DNA of 64,000 nt, taken from assembly GCA_018136815.1 (NCBI GenBank), contig CM030939.1, forward strand, positions 3,651,419-3,715,418, given 5' to 3'. The translations under genes and the position numbers were made by a program. This document shows positions 1-10,363 of the stretch, one piece after another. How positions within the stretch are numbered: position 1 is the stretch's first letter; every line of letters begins with the position of its first letter. The DNA comes from Isochrysis galbana. Lineage: Eukaryota > Haptophyta > Isochrysidales > Isochrysidaceae. The notes below the pieces were generated by a model. That model was not told the DNA's origin, searched no databases, and saw nothing but the letters and a program-made list of their open reading frames with translations.

Positions 1-302
1 GAGAGACCCTTGCTGGTCGACGCTGGAATGCATCATATCCGTCAGAGAAAACTCACGTTGAGCGCGCCTCGTGCGAAGTAGGCAATGCTGCCGGGTGTTG
101 GCGTGTCGTCTAGTACTAGAAGCTGGAGGGAGTGAAGGAGGGGGTGGCGAGGGAGGGGCCTGGCATGGCTTACCTAGCCCCGATATCGGGCGCCGCGCCG
201 CGCGCCGCAGCCTGTCTCCTCGGAGCTGAAGAGGGCAAGAGAGGGCCAATTTACGGTGATAAAAGGTCCTGTTTATGTTAAAAAAAGAGTCGGATCCGCG
301 CG

Positions 303-366
303 ACAACTTGTTCACCGAGTCAACTTGTTCACCGCGACAACTTGTTCACCGCGAGTCAACATGTTC
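303..366. repeat. Short tandem repeat, about 16-18 bp unit, about 4 copies
   Basis: Four imperfect copies of a unit containing CAACTTGTTCACCG (last copy CAACATGTTCAGC) follow one another with short variable joints (GAGT, CGA, CGAGT). Confidence 0.7.
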
Positions 367-649
367 AGCTCTTGTCGTAAGCGTTGCTGTCTACTATCTA
401 CTAATAAAGAGGAGATTATACTGGTAGAGAGCCCGGCGCCTTACGGCTACTTGCAGAGAGGGCCGCACCACGGCCCCAATCTTGCAGCCACTTGTAGAGA
501 GGGCCCAAACTTCTGGCAAGTTGGGCCAGCCACCCAAACTTGCAGAACAAGTTGTACAAGTATTGGCCTGGGCCTAAGTGGAGGAGGCCGGGTCTCAGTG
601 GTCGTGAAGAGGGGGGTCCAGTCCAGGCGAATGCGTGAGGCGCGCGACG

Positions 650-812
650 CGCGCTGGGCGAGAGTCTGGGCAGGATTGATGTCAGCTCAGCCCCTGCCAG
701 CCTCCCAGCATGCAGGGGCTGAGGATGGGTGTGCAGGCCCACCAAGGACCAAGGAGGGGGTGAGGGGGTGTCTGCGATGGAGGAAGGGGGGAGCGCGGCC
801 CCAATGAGCCTA
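650..812 (+). mobile_element. Non-LTR retrotransposon 3' region (degraded tail copy)
   Basis: The block from the TCTGGGCAGGA string to the GGCCCCAATGA string aligns by eye with 31290-31425, 40095-40160 and, on the other strand, 19290-19400. Shared landmarks in order are a CCCTGCC-rich stretch, GCAGGGGCTG, GGCCCACC, a GGGGGTGTCTGCGATGGA string, and a G-run ending near CCCCAATGA. The other copies end in TAAAAG-like tails; here the end is diverged. No coding sequence remains. Confidence 0.55.
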
Positions 813-1773
813 TCAGTTTTACTGATAGTTGAGCGGGGAAGGGGCTAGGGTAGGGGCTAGGGCGATCGCAGTGGCGTCCCGGGGAAGGAAGAGCTAACAT
901 ATGGATATGGTATCTTAGCGAACACCTTCAAGAATTTTTAATGCTTATGTCTCTCCCCGCTCTCCACGAAAAAAGTACAAAACGAAGCAGCCACTTGGCT
1001 GCCGCGGTCCCAGCAGTGAAGAGTCAAAGAAAGGCGCGCCATGAAACGATCTTCCTGGCGGCGGCGAGATGGGTTTCGATCGAGTCGGATGGTCTCCTCT
1101 CGAGGCGCGTGTGCTGGGCGGCGTCGAGTCGAGGAGAGCCGCGCGCCGCACGATGGGGTAAAGTACATACTCTAAAGTAGTCTAGTAGAGCCGACTCCTG
1201 TGTGGCGGCGGGGGGAGATGGCTGGTGGATGAGAGAGGCGTCGTCGTCCGTTACGGCCGGGGGGGGGGCGGGGGGCGGGGGGCGGGGGGCCTCTGCTCCG
1301 GGATGTGCTGCGACGGGAGAGAGAGGGAGGGGTTTGCTCTGTGTCGGTGGGGGGGTGTGAGAGAGAGCCGAGGATGAGAGAGGGAGGGAGGGGGTTGGTA
1401 TAGAATACTCTGCCTTCTTCCCGAGATTGGAGAGTGGGAGGAGCGCGAGGAGTCCGTGTGCCCGGAGGCCAATCTTCGATGGGGAGGAGGGAGGGAAGGG
1501 AGGGAGGGAGGGGGAGAGGGGGGGGGATCTGGAGGAGGGGGAGGGGATGAGGGCGGGCGGGGGTGGGCCGGGGGGAGGGGAAGGGGGGGAGAAGAAGGAG
1601 AAGAGAGGGGTGTGCCGTGGGAGAGAAGAAGACGACCAGGTGGAGAAATTCGGGTGGCGGGGGGGGGGCGGAGAGAGAGGAGGGGGAGGGGGGAGGGGAA
1701 GAGACAGAGAGGAAGGAGGGAGGGACGCAAGGGAGAGGTGCGTCGGGGGGTTGAGCGAGGCGGAGTGGTCGTC

Positions 1774-3678
1774 ATGGTTGTCTACTCGCACGCCGCGCGC
1801 AACGCCGAGGCGGCCGCCGAGCTCCAGCTCAAGATGAATGCCTTCGGTGTCGAGCACATCTCCGACTGCCGAAGGCAAGGCACCATCGACGTGGACAGCC
1901 CAGAGCACAAGAAGCGGTTGGAGGAGATGATGAGCTCGTCGGCTGTGCGCAAGCCCATCGCATCGATGTGAGACACTTCTGCCTCCCCACCGCGCTCCGC
2001 TGCTCGAGCCTTCGCACTGCAGCCGAGACGTGGCGCACAGCTGGGCAGCTCTCACTGTGGTGCCTGCTGCATGCTTAGGTGGCGCGCCCTAGGCAAGCCC
2101 AGCGAGGGGGGGCGGCTGAAGAAGGACGAATTCATACAGCTCCATCGGCTCATCGCAGTATGCCTGACCGCCGAGCTGTCCGAGGATCATGTGCAGAGGG
2201 CCGCGTCAAAGGAGTGGAAGGAGGTCGCACTTGACAACACAACAATCGACTTTGACACTTTTGCGGTGCATGCATCATGTCCCCCCCATCATTGTTGCTC
2301 ATCGCCTCGGACTCGTCCATTTTGTGTCTTGCCACTCACCCAGTCACTTTGCTATTCTGCGCAGTTGTCGATGGTGCGGCTAACTGATGTGTGGATAGAC
2401 GTCATGGAGGATTCGGCATACATAGAGTTCCTTTACAAGCTGCTCAATCGTATCACGCGTCGGAAGGACTCGTTGGATCCAAATCATCGGCCAGTGTGTA
2501 AATTACGAGCAGCTGAGGACGTCATACCCATCGGGACCCAAACCAGGAGGCGCAGGCCAGACATCGAGAATTACGTCATTCCAGAGGAGTCGAGCCGAAA
2601 TAGTGATCGGAGTTCCACCAGCACAGCAGAGGGAAAAAGAGAAGGGGAGGTTCCAGTTGCGCCTCCCAAGACTCGTTCACTCTCGTTCTTTGCGTTTCCT
2701 GGCTACGGCCGCCAGCACCGGCCATTGAAGCAACAGACTGGTGCAGAGTTGCTTGGGAACAATGGGAAAACGGGTAGGTTAGGTGCAACTTTGGGCTGGG
2801 CTAGCAAGCTTGCCACAAAGGCGAGCATGTCAGCGACCACGGAGGGCCAGGTGCAGGTCGCGCATGATGCAACTAGTCGCGTCAGCTTTGCGTCGCGGAG
2901 CTCACAGAACATTGGAGCTACCGTCACGGTGCACGACGCTCCGGTTAGACGAGTTATCCCACGCGCTCTCACACTCTTTCGATTGCCCAGCACAATGTTC
3001 CGGCGAAGCAGTAGCAGGGTTGCACCAAGCGCACCACCTGCTAGCAAGCCGCGGCCGCCTGTCGATTCACACGCCCCAGCTCCAGATGGCAGCCAGTCGC
3101 CTCGCCAAGGGTCAGAGAAATATCCTTGCGACCATTCATCTCGTGTCGTTTCCAAGCGTGCTTCCGAGCGCTCGTCAAACGAAGCCTTGGCATCTTGCCG
3201 CTCCTCCGTGATCGAGGTGATTCATCCATTTGAGCCAAGTCTCCGCCCGTCTGACTCTTCCATTTTGCGCCGTTATTCAATGTATGACTCAAATCGCGGC
3301 AGCAAGAGAGATCAGAATCCCGAGCGACTCTTCCGTAGATCCTCGTCTGCCATCTCATGGGCGGATAGATCGGAGAAGAGCGATGCGGAAACGCCGCTTG
3401 CACGCCGCCTGGTTGACATCAGACACCTCATTGTCCGCCAGCACATAATGGATTCTGAGAGAGACAGCCAAGACTATAGCCAAAGAATGAGCCAAAGGTC
3501 CGACGTGGGGTCCGAGAGCTCGTACTTTGAGGATTCCATCCCCCAGATCAGAACGAGCAGTTTCCTCTTGACGGCGGAGTGTGTGCGGCAGCTTGGCGCT
3601 CGACGCCCAAGCATTGCGGATGCCAGCGCTAATGACAGGGTCGAAAGACTAGTCTTAGGTGCACTCCTTGTCAATTGA
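1774..3678 (+). CDS. EF-hand-like protein with long Ser/Arg-rich tail
   Basis: Three exons fit one frame: 1774-1967, 2079-2265 and 2365-3678, giving about 564 aa. Donors are GTGAGA and GTGCAT; acceptors end TTAG and GCAG. The first junction splits a codon; the second is phase 0, and that 99-nt intron happens to stay open. Residues of about 65-140 look like a degenerate EF-hand pair: KKDEFIQLHRLIAVCL, then DNTTIDFDTFA joined to LSMVRLTDVWIDVMED. The pattern resembles EF-hand adaptor-like proteins of protists. The remaining 400 residues are rich in Ser and Arg with many RRSS-type phosphorylation-like sites and no domain I recognise. I see no canonical calcium-binding loop, so ion binding is unproven. 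The start is the ATG after the purine tract; an upstream non-coding exon cannot be excluded. Confidence 0.6.
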
Positions 3679-4895
3679 CCTCGACAAGAAAAACACGTCG
3701 ACTTCGACTTCAAGCACAGCCAGCATATTCCAAGAAGCGAAAAGGGGCGCCGTCGAGGTTTGCATGGGTCATGGACATGTTTTGCTTCAGTGATGTTTGT
3801 GTCGAAAGTGCTCAAACACCAGAAAGAAGCCACAAGCACCGGCACCGCGCTATATTGTACTAACCGCTATCCAACAGCGAATACTACTTCCACTACTCTA
3901 GAGCGCTAAGAAAAAACAAACGTATATCCTCGGTTCACGCGCCCGCTTGACGGTGCACGAGCCATGCATGGCGCACAATGAGGTAGGGCTAGGTAGTCAA
4001 AACCAATCACATCAAATTCAAGCACAGCAAGCTAACATCCCCATCACTCCAACATATGGAAAAGCGTTCAATCACCACCACCCAAGATATGAAAATGCGT
4101 TCAATCATCATCACCTAAGATATGGAAAAGCGTTCAAGCACCATATGTTGGGAAGAGGGGCCCTCGTGGTCATCCATATCCAGATGGTGACGGCTAGGCA
4201 AGACTCATCGGCAATCAGACACTGGACGGTGATGGTGGTGGACATCGGATGACATCGGCGGTTACATGGGCGATGTATTTTTCGTTGGTTTGTCGCCAAT
4301 CTGTTTCGACCCGAAATTGAGATTCAAGGCCCCCTTGGCCCTTGGATGACTTGGAAATGCTAGTGAATGAAGAGCAATGGTAGGTTGACATAATGCATAA
4401 TGGGCGAATGTGTACCTTCTCCTTCTCCTGATTACTATGTAAGTATAGTCTTAGGGCGGTCATACATCATACAAGAACAAAATTGGTCAAACGAGAAGTG
4501 TCGTGGATAAAGGGAGCCGCACCACGCCGCACGCTCTACCCTTAGAGCGCGCCTACTTTCCCGCGCCCTGCCTCCATCCCCTCTCCGCAACGCGTTCTAT
4601 CTTTAGAGCGTGTCTCCCCCACACCCCGCTCCTCCCCTCTCCTCCCGCCCCGAGTTCCCGCGCATACGACTCGCAGCCGAGATCCCTTCCTTCCATTCTC
4701 TCACGTCTCCGCGGCGTTTCCTTGTTCCCTTGGCCCTTGGCCAGAGGGGGTCGGAGAGCGGAGAGTCTCCCGCGTTCGCCGGTTCCCCTCCGTTCCCCCA
4801 GCGCCCGCCCCCTCCCGTTCCATTAGTTCCCCCCTTGTTTCCATAGTTTCCGAGTGCTTTTCCCGTCGTCCCGTGTTTACGTTCCTTCCCTTTTC
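3679..4895. other. Intergenic region with GCGTTCAATCA repeats
   Basis: No gene was recognised. At 4058-4146 three copies of a unit with AAAGCGTTCAATCACCA or close variants occur; the same motif recurs in reverse orientation at about 62530-62730. The stretch 4500-4890 is C/T-rich with only Pro/Ser-rich spurious frames. Confidence 0.55.
4058..4146 (+). repeat. GCGTTCAATCACCA tandem-like repeat
   Basis: Three units (ATGGAAAAGCGTTCAATCAC, GAAAATGCGTTCAATCATC, ATGGAAAAGCGTTCAAGCAC) are spaced about 36 bp apart. The same core is found inverted near the right end of the window. Confidence 0.65.
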
Positions 4896-5886
4896 TTGTT
4901 TCACGCGACCTCAACTAAGTTTATACTTGGTTGCCATGGAGCGCGCCGGCGCTCCCCTCCTCTCCTTCGGGCCCCCCGCCGCGGGCGCCCAACCAGTGCC
5001 CATGGAGCAGTCGCAGGCGAAGCGACCGCGTCCCCCGGAAGAGGCCGAGCAGGTGAGCGCGACTCCCATCGCGCCACACGGCCCGTGGCCCCGGCCACAC
5101 CACCCACAGCAGCCATGTTGGCCCCCCCCATGGGGGGCAGCAGACTGCAGACCACACCAGACACCCACCAGACCAGAAGCCAGACGAATCCATTGGGCAT
5201 GCCTCATGGCAGAGGCCTCTACCACCCCGGTGACGGCCGCGCCGCCACGGCGGCGCGACCCGAGACCGGGTGGCCCCTATGGGCACAAAACACATACAAC
5301 AACAGATGCGCATCACAACAGACCACACCAGCACCCCCAGCTTGACCACTTCACACAAGAGACCCCCCCAGGGGGCGGTCTGGAGCGAACACACACCGCC
5401 ACACCACCGATACATGAGCCTTCGGCACACACACTGACACCCGACACGCCACACCTCACGCAGGAGCCCCAGTCGGATGAAGATCAAGAAGCCCAAGACA
5501 CAGACGCAAACCTGGAGCTCTCCTTCCATCAAGAGGGCGATTATACCTTCCAAGACGCGCCCGTCTACGCGGCCATTGTCGAGCTCCTCTTGGAGCTCGA
5601 AGGTGTAGACCCTGAGCCCGACTTCTGGGCCCGATCGATCACGGGCCCATGGCACATAGCCGTAAACGAGGATTGCGCGCAGCAATTCCAAGAGCGTTAC
5701 GGCGAGCTAACCACACTTCGCATCAATAAGGCGGACATCAAAGTCCTAAGTAGAGCACGAGGGGAGTTGCCGCAAGGCGGGAAAAGAGGGAGTGTAAGGG
5801 GAATGGGCGTGGCTACGAATATGCGACCCAGTACCACGTGCGAGGCGAGAATATTAAAAGGTTTTTTTTTTGTTTCACGCGACCTC
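4896..5886 (+). mobile_element. Short non-LTR retrotransposon derivative with 17-bp target duplication
   Basis: The element body 4913-5869 (957 bp) sits between direct repeats TTGTTTCACGCGACCTC at 4896-4912 and 5870-5886. It begins AACTAAGTTTATACTTGG, as do copies at 46127 and 47853, and ends ATATTAAAAGG plus a T run. Inside, an open frame from ATG 4936 begins MERAGAP and carries an ORF1-like segment (LELEGVDPEPDFWARS, GPWHIAVNEDCAQQF) related to 12216 and to the ORF1 at 25915-27228. At about 5740 ORF1 homology stops and tail sequence with AAGTAGAGCACGAGGGGA begins, also present at 42592. The copy is therefore an internally deleted, non-autonomous form that needed another element's reverse transcriptase. 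Clear target duplications suggest a fairly young insertion. Confidence 0.8.
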
Positions 5887-5910
5887 GCTAGGACGCCCCG
5901 TTCGTGCTAG
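4936..5910 (+). pseudogene. Truncated ORF1-like frame of the retroelement
   Basis: The frame of 324 aa starts at ATG 4936 (MERAGAPLLSFG) and runs past the element end into flanking DNA. Residues of about 190-270 match the ORF1 family (acidic stretch, then GPWHIAV and FQERYGELTTLRI). The N-terminal 180 residues are Pro/Thr/His-rich and disordered-looking. The last 60 codons come from tail and flank sequence, so this is not a functional full ORF1. It is not a host gene because both target duplications enclose it. Confidence 0.6.
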
Positions 5911-7789
5911 CGCCGAATTGGAATTGGTTGAAGCCTACGACCAGAAACATCCGGAACCAGTGTCTTACACTAGCACCCCGTTTACTGAACCTGCACCCGA
6001 TTTGCCGTCGTCGCGCACGCGCTCGAAGACTCGCGCCGCCGAGGACTCTGACTAGAGAGACGTCCCTAGTGAATACGTCGTCGGTGAAATTGCCCCTACC
6101 TGCGTCTGACCCAACGCAACACTCAGGTTAGCAAAACTCCTGTAAAAGGGAGAAACAAAAGGGTGGGGTAGGGTGAGTCAAACTACAACCGCCGCGTGAG
6201 GTTGCCAAGTTTGTACTAACCTAACATCGGATCCGAGGGTTCAAATTCAAATTCACCACGATGTCGCAATACATGATATGGTACCTCGATTCTACTAGAG
6301 TTGGTCGCGACAACTCCTAGTACTCGAAGTCGATGCCTGGGAATGTCTCCTAGGGTAACATCATCGCTCGCTCGATCTCTCGTTTCGATAACGCTACTTC
6401 GCAGTCCGATATTTTGATTACGAATGCATCCGATTCTTGAAGTCTCCGATCCTCCGATATCCGATCTCCGATCTCCGATATTCTGTGCCACATGGCTCGG
6501 AACACGCGTAACTGTTCGAATCCCCGATGGAATTCAGAAGGCCTCGCCTACCGATGTGCTATGAAATATTGCTCGATCTTCGATTGTTGCTATGAGAAAA
6601 TGCTGCCGATTGGACGCTTGCTCTCCGTCACCGTCACCGCTGTCGCTTTGTCGCCGTGTGGCACACGAAAAAGTGAGGAGCCGCAACGCCCCACTTCTCT
6701 TGATGGTAAGGTAATCGAACGTACCGTCCGTCCGACCGCTCAACATCAGGGGATGTTTCGATCTTAGTCGGGGGGTGTCGCATTCGCGAGCCTTTGCAGG
6801 CTATTCCGCTATTTTCCGCTCTACCGTTATAACCGCGATGGTAAATCATCAATCTTCGTTCTTATGTCTATCTCTACGTCTACGACGGCTCCACGCTTCT
6901 ATCAATCACTACACTTCACTCAATATTGGTCTACCATTATATCCACGTGGCCAAGCAGCTTCTACAGGCTTCTTTCTACTCGGAATATGAATATGCTCTA
7001 GCTCTGGACTGATCACCCAGGCATGGAGATCAAGGGAGTAGTAAGCACGTGTCGATGAAGACCAAGGAAGTAGCGAGCATCTTGCTTGCTAAAGTACACC
7101 CTTAAGAACCTCCAGCGTCTAGACTCTGTAAGTCTGACACCTCTGTAAGCTTCTAGACTTTTTAAGTCTACCAGCTACTCCATGGCTAAGCTACGAAAAG
7201 CTATAGGTAAAGTGCACGCCGCTGTGCTCGCGTTGAGACGCTATTCGCCGATGAATCTTGTAGGATCTTCACTAAGCATGGATGAATCCCTTTCGCGCCT
7301 TTTCTGTGTGCAATCCTTCTCTAGGACGACGAGTTCTCTTCTGGCCAATTGGTTCCTTCTTTGCTCTCTCTGTTGACCCACCGTGGCTTTCGCTCCCGTG
7401 TTTATTACGTGTTGCCCTTGTTTATGTTAGAAAGTGGCGTGGCGTGTCTTCGTACGCATCCAGCAGCCGTCGCAGCGCTCTGCGATCGAAGCCGTACCGT
7501 GACCCCTCGTACCCTTGAGCCCCTACTGCCTTGTGTGTGGTCTCTCGCTAGAAATCACCCACTAGAGATTGATTCAATCTGTTCCTATGGACCCATCACC
7601 ACCCTCTGCACCGCAAAATTCGCCCTCGCCGCCGCGCGCGGACCCCGTCACCACTGCACCCGTGCCCAAGCCTTCCGAAGTATCTTCACCCGCTACCCAA
7701 GTCGATAGGCCGCCTACGGACGCGTGGGTTGCCAAGGATGGAGTCTCAGGAGCCTTACCCGGATCCTGGGAACAGTCCATCTCCACAGA
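5887..7789. other. Gene-poor region, no protein recognised
   Basis: No supported gene. A short frame to 6055 ends SSRTRSKTRAAEDSD and a small frame from ATG 7586 to 7793 encodes a Pro/Ser-rich 68-aa peptide; neither is recognisable. A run of CCGATCT-type short repeats lies at 6450-6482. Base composition is less GC-rich than in neighbouring genes. Confidence 0.5.
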
Positions 7790-8045
7790 CTGAGGACGCC
7801 GCCAGCCCGGTAGGCATAGGAGGAAGGGGGGAATGGATCACCGGGGGGGGGCGCGGGCCACCGACCATATCTAAGCCCTTTTCCCCTATCCCCCTAGTAG
7901 TGCACGGGGGGAGTCGCCTGATGGCGGGGGAGAAAGGGCCGGGAGAGAGGAGGAGGAGGGGGTGTAGAAAGTTTTGCTGCGTGAGTAGAAAGTAGAGGGT
8001 CCACGGCCGCGTGTGCGGTGACGAGACTATTAAGAAGTTAATGTG
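7790..8045 (+). mobile_element. Non-LTR retrotransposon 3' tail copy
   Basis: This block matches 48380-48611 almost base for base: GGAGGAAGG, a run of G then GCGCGGGCCACCG, ACCATATCTAAGCCC, CCCTAGTAGTGCACGGGG, AGTAGAAAGTAGAGGGTCC, GCGTGTGCGGTGA, ending GAGACTATTAAGAAGTTA. It lacks the element's 5' part, as expected for 5'-truncated non-LTR copies. Confidence 0.75.
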
Positions 8046-9032
8046 TCCTCGCCTCCTCCCGCTCGTCATGCCTGGTCATGGATCGCCCGTGCCGTCTCGT
8101 GTGCTCCCGTCCCGTGTCGCCTCCGGTCGCTCGTCCCGTCCCTCTCGCCCCGCGACTCATACATCATACATCCCATGTTACAGACTCACAACCACACAAC
8201 CACAACCTCACACAAACCCACCACAGCTACTACATAGCCCACCACAAGAAGAGAGCGAAAGGGGGGTGGATCCCGGAGAGACCGAAGCCGAACGAAGGGA
8301 GGGAATACCGAAGGGGAGCAACTGCGAGCGAGAGAGAGTTTGCTTTCAAGGAAACCCAAGGGCGGCTCTCCCCGCCCTGACCGCAACAGGCCCAACGGGT
8401 CAACGGGCTAATGTACGCTACGGCGCGCCCGTCTACCCACGCCGCCTCAATGCGGGGCGACTCCCTTAAATGAATGGCGAATACGCAGCCGGTTCGAACG
8501 CAGCGCCCACGCAATAGCCGCCAGCCTTCAGATACACAAGAAGCGAGCTAAGAGTAAACCCGACACAAATTGCGAATACCACACGCGTGCAAAGGACAGC
8601 CCTAGCCACAATCAGTCACGGCGTACGTTCCGTATGCACAAGTCATCGAGTATAGGCGAAGATTAGGATGTCTCTTGGAAGATCATTGGAATGTCAAGGT
8701 GAGTCAATCCAAAGACCAGGTAATCCCACAGAGGCCCATTTGAGCCGAAATCAGCCACCGTCTCGGGTAATCCCACAGAGGCCCATTTGAGCCGAAATCA
8801 GCCACCGTCTCGGTCAGGCACCTGCCCCAAGACCCCTCCCGCCTCCGCCCTCCCGCCCCTTGATAATATCAATGCCTAAACGGCTTGAAAGAACCATCGG
8901 AGGAAATACCATAGGAGAAAAAATGTCTAGACCGATACTCTGAGTTGCCCGCCATGGCATTTGCGCCATGCCTTGTTGTCCATGAACGACCGTTTCCTCA
9001 ACAGGCCCTCTTGTAATGGGAACACATATTCC
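8046..9032. other. Intergenic region with a 47-bp duplication
   Basis: No gene recognised. The only structured feature is a perfect 47-bp tandem duplication at 8720-8813, listed separately. The right end is the 3' flank of the Orai-like gene. Confidence 0.5.
8720..8813. repeat. Perfect 47-bp tandem duplication
   Basis: Two adjacent identical copies (8720-8766 and 8767-8813) start GTAATCCCACAGAGGCCCAT and end CACCGTCTCGG. No differences are visible, so the duplication looks recent. Confidence 0.9.
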
Positions 9033-9815
9033 TCAGTCGTCCCGAATGCCTTTGACAGGCGTACTGGTTCTAGGCACAAATCCAGTGGCCGGTTGTGGCG
9101 CGCCAGCACCTTGCCAGGTCAAGAATCTTGAGGTGTCTGATTCCAAGCCAACAGATGAACTTGACTGCCGAAGCACAAGATTCGGGGAGCCCACCTCACT
9201 GCCGGCATAGCGTTCTATGGACGTAGAGCTGACCGACCGCAAACTACTCTGGGGCGTTATCTGTTTGAACTCATCAAAGCGGACCTCTTCACCCGGTGGC
9301 ACCCAGAATAAGTTGCGAATCCGACGTGCTTCTGAGCCCACCATGTACATGGTACACAAAATCATTGATGACGCAATGAAAGCGATCGTTTCTTCCATGA
9401 GCACCCACGAGGCAGAGAAGAGGCAGCCGAGCGTCGAGAGCACACCCAGTGCGAAACACGTGAATATGAACGTGCGCTCTGCATTCATTCCGTCGACCGC
9501 ATAGTCCATCGAGCCGTCGAGTCCACGCAAGGCTTTGCCCGACCCCCAGACGGTCACAAACATGACCATCGCAACGCAGAGGAAGTTGACGCAGATGGAG
9601 GTGGTGATGAAGAAGTGGAGTACCGATTTGGCAAAGGCGCGCTCGGGAGGCAGGTCGATCTCGACGAACGAGGTGAGCGTGAAGCCCGCCATGATTGCCG
9701 ACTGCGTGCCAACCGCCGAGAAATTCGAGTTGAACAGCTTGAGCTCTCGCTCGCGCAGGTTGATTGCGCGCTGCTTCACCTCAGACTGCAGCAGCAGCTT
9801 GTCCGCCGCGAGCAT
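9033..9815 (-). CDS. Orai-like (CRAC-type) calcium channel protein
   Basis: A single exon encodes 260 aa from an ATG at 9815. Four hydrophobic segments are visible, about residues 34-52, 65-92, 115-138 and 142-160. The first ends with the string MAGFTLTSFVEIDLPP, which lines up with the Orai pore helix where a glutamate (here E52) forms the calcium selectivity filter. The stretch before it (RERELKLFNSNFSAVGTQSA) fits the basic and polar cytosolic entry to TM1. The protein lies within the usual Orai size range of 250-300 aa. The C-terminal 90 residues are Ser-rich and probably cytosolic. By family it would be a plasma-membrane store-operated or constitutive calcium channel; no STIM partner is visible here. 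The gene is head to head with bL17, 548 bp between start codons. An unrelated four-TM protein remains possible. Confidence 0.6.
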   Translation of the reverse strand: MLAADKLLLQSEVKQRAINLRERELKLFNSNFSAVGTQSAIMAGFTLTSFVEIDLPPERAFAKSVLHFFITTSICVNFLCVAMVMFVTVWGSGKALRGLDGSMDYAVDGMNAERTFIFTCFALGVLSTLGCLFSASWVLMEETIAFIASSMILCTMYMVGSEARRIRNLFWVPPGEEVRFDEFKQITPQSSLRSVSSTSIERYAGSEVGSPNLVLRQSSSSVGLESDTSRFLTWQGAGAPQPATGFVPRTSTPVKGIRDD

Positions 9816-10363
9816 CCTCGAGGGAGAGGGAGCAAGAGAGAGAGGGGGGAGAGGAGCGCGGGGGGAGAGAAGAAAGAGGAGAGAGTAAGTGAAGAAAAGT
9901 ATTCTCTACGAGAGCTCAACGAGAGGGGGAAGGGGCCTGGGCGCCGGCGGGCGGCCCCTATGAATAGATGGATGAATCGATGAATATGTGAATATGTAGT
10001 ACTCAGTACTCTATATACATATGTACAGTAGTACTGCTGGAGCCCCGTTCTACGAGTAGTAGGACCGTCTACTTTACTTTGCTTGCCATAAGTCTTCCCT
10101 CTCCCTCCACATGGGGGGAGAGAGACACAAGCGGTCGACACACAGATCTCTCTACAAAACAAAACCCCTGCCGTCTCGTGGGCGAAAACAGAACTCCGCC
10201 CCCCGCCCCGCCCCCCCCCCCCCCCCCCCCCCCGCCCCTGGGCGCGTGAGCTCGCCGCGTGGGGATCAGCCGCCTCTCGCGTTCCCTGGCCTCCCCCACT
10301 CCGCCAGGCTCCTCCCCCTTCCCCAGCCCCGCCCCCCCCCCCACTCCTCTCGCTTGCCACACC
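9816..10363. promoter_or_regulatory. Shared upstream region of divergent Orai-like and bL17 genes
   Basis: This 548-bp gap separates two divergent start codons and must hold both promoters. It has a GA-rich part (9816-9900), an AT-rich middle (9960-10080) and a C-rich part with a run of over 20 C near 10210-10232. No TATA box can be assigned with confidence. Confidence 0.45.

Larger units (their letters stand above)
1..1773. other. Left-edge intergenic region with repeats, no gene recognised
   Basis: No supported gene lies here. The stretch holds a small tandem repeat at 303-366 (units like CAACTTGTTCACCG), a retroelement tail-like string near 395-415 (CTACTAATAAAGAGG), a non-LTR element 3' part at about 650-810, and a long G/A-rich tract at about 1260-1740 just before the next gene. 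Long open frames on both strands across the purine tract are low-complexity Gly/Arg/Glu or Pro/Ser runs and are not credible proteins. Confidence 0.6.

Noticed and set aside
1024-2055. A 343-aa minus-strand frame, Pro/Ser-rich
   Set aside because: It is the complement of the purine tract and overlaps the first exon of the EF-hand-like gene; composition is low complexity.
4936-5910. A 324-aa frame as a host gene
   Set aside because: It lies inside target duplications and shares blocks with other repeat copies.
6495-6530. GTTCGAATCCC string resembling a tRNA T-loop or B box
   Set aside because: No acceptor stem, anticodon arm or A box at the right distance could be found.
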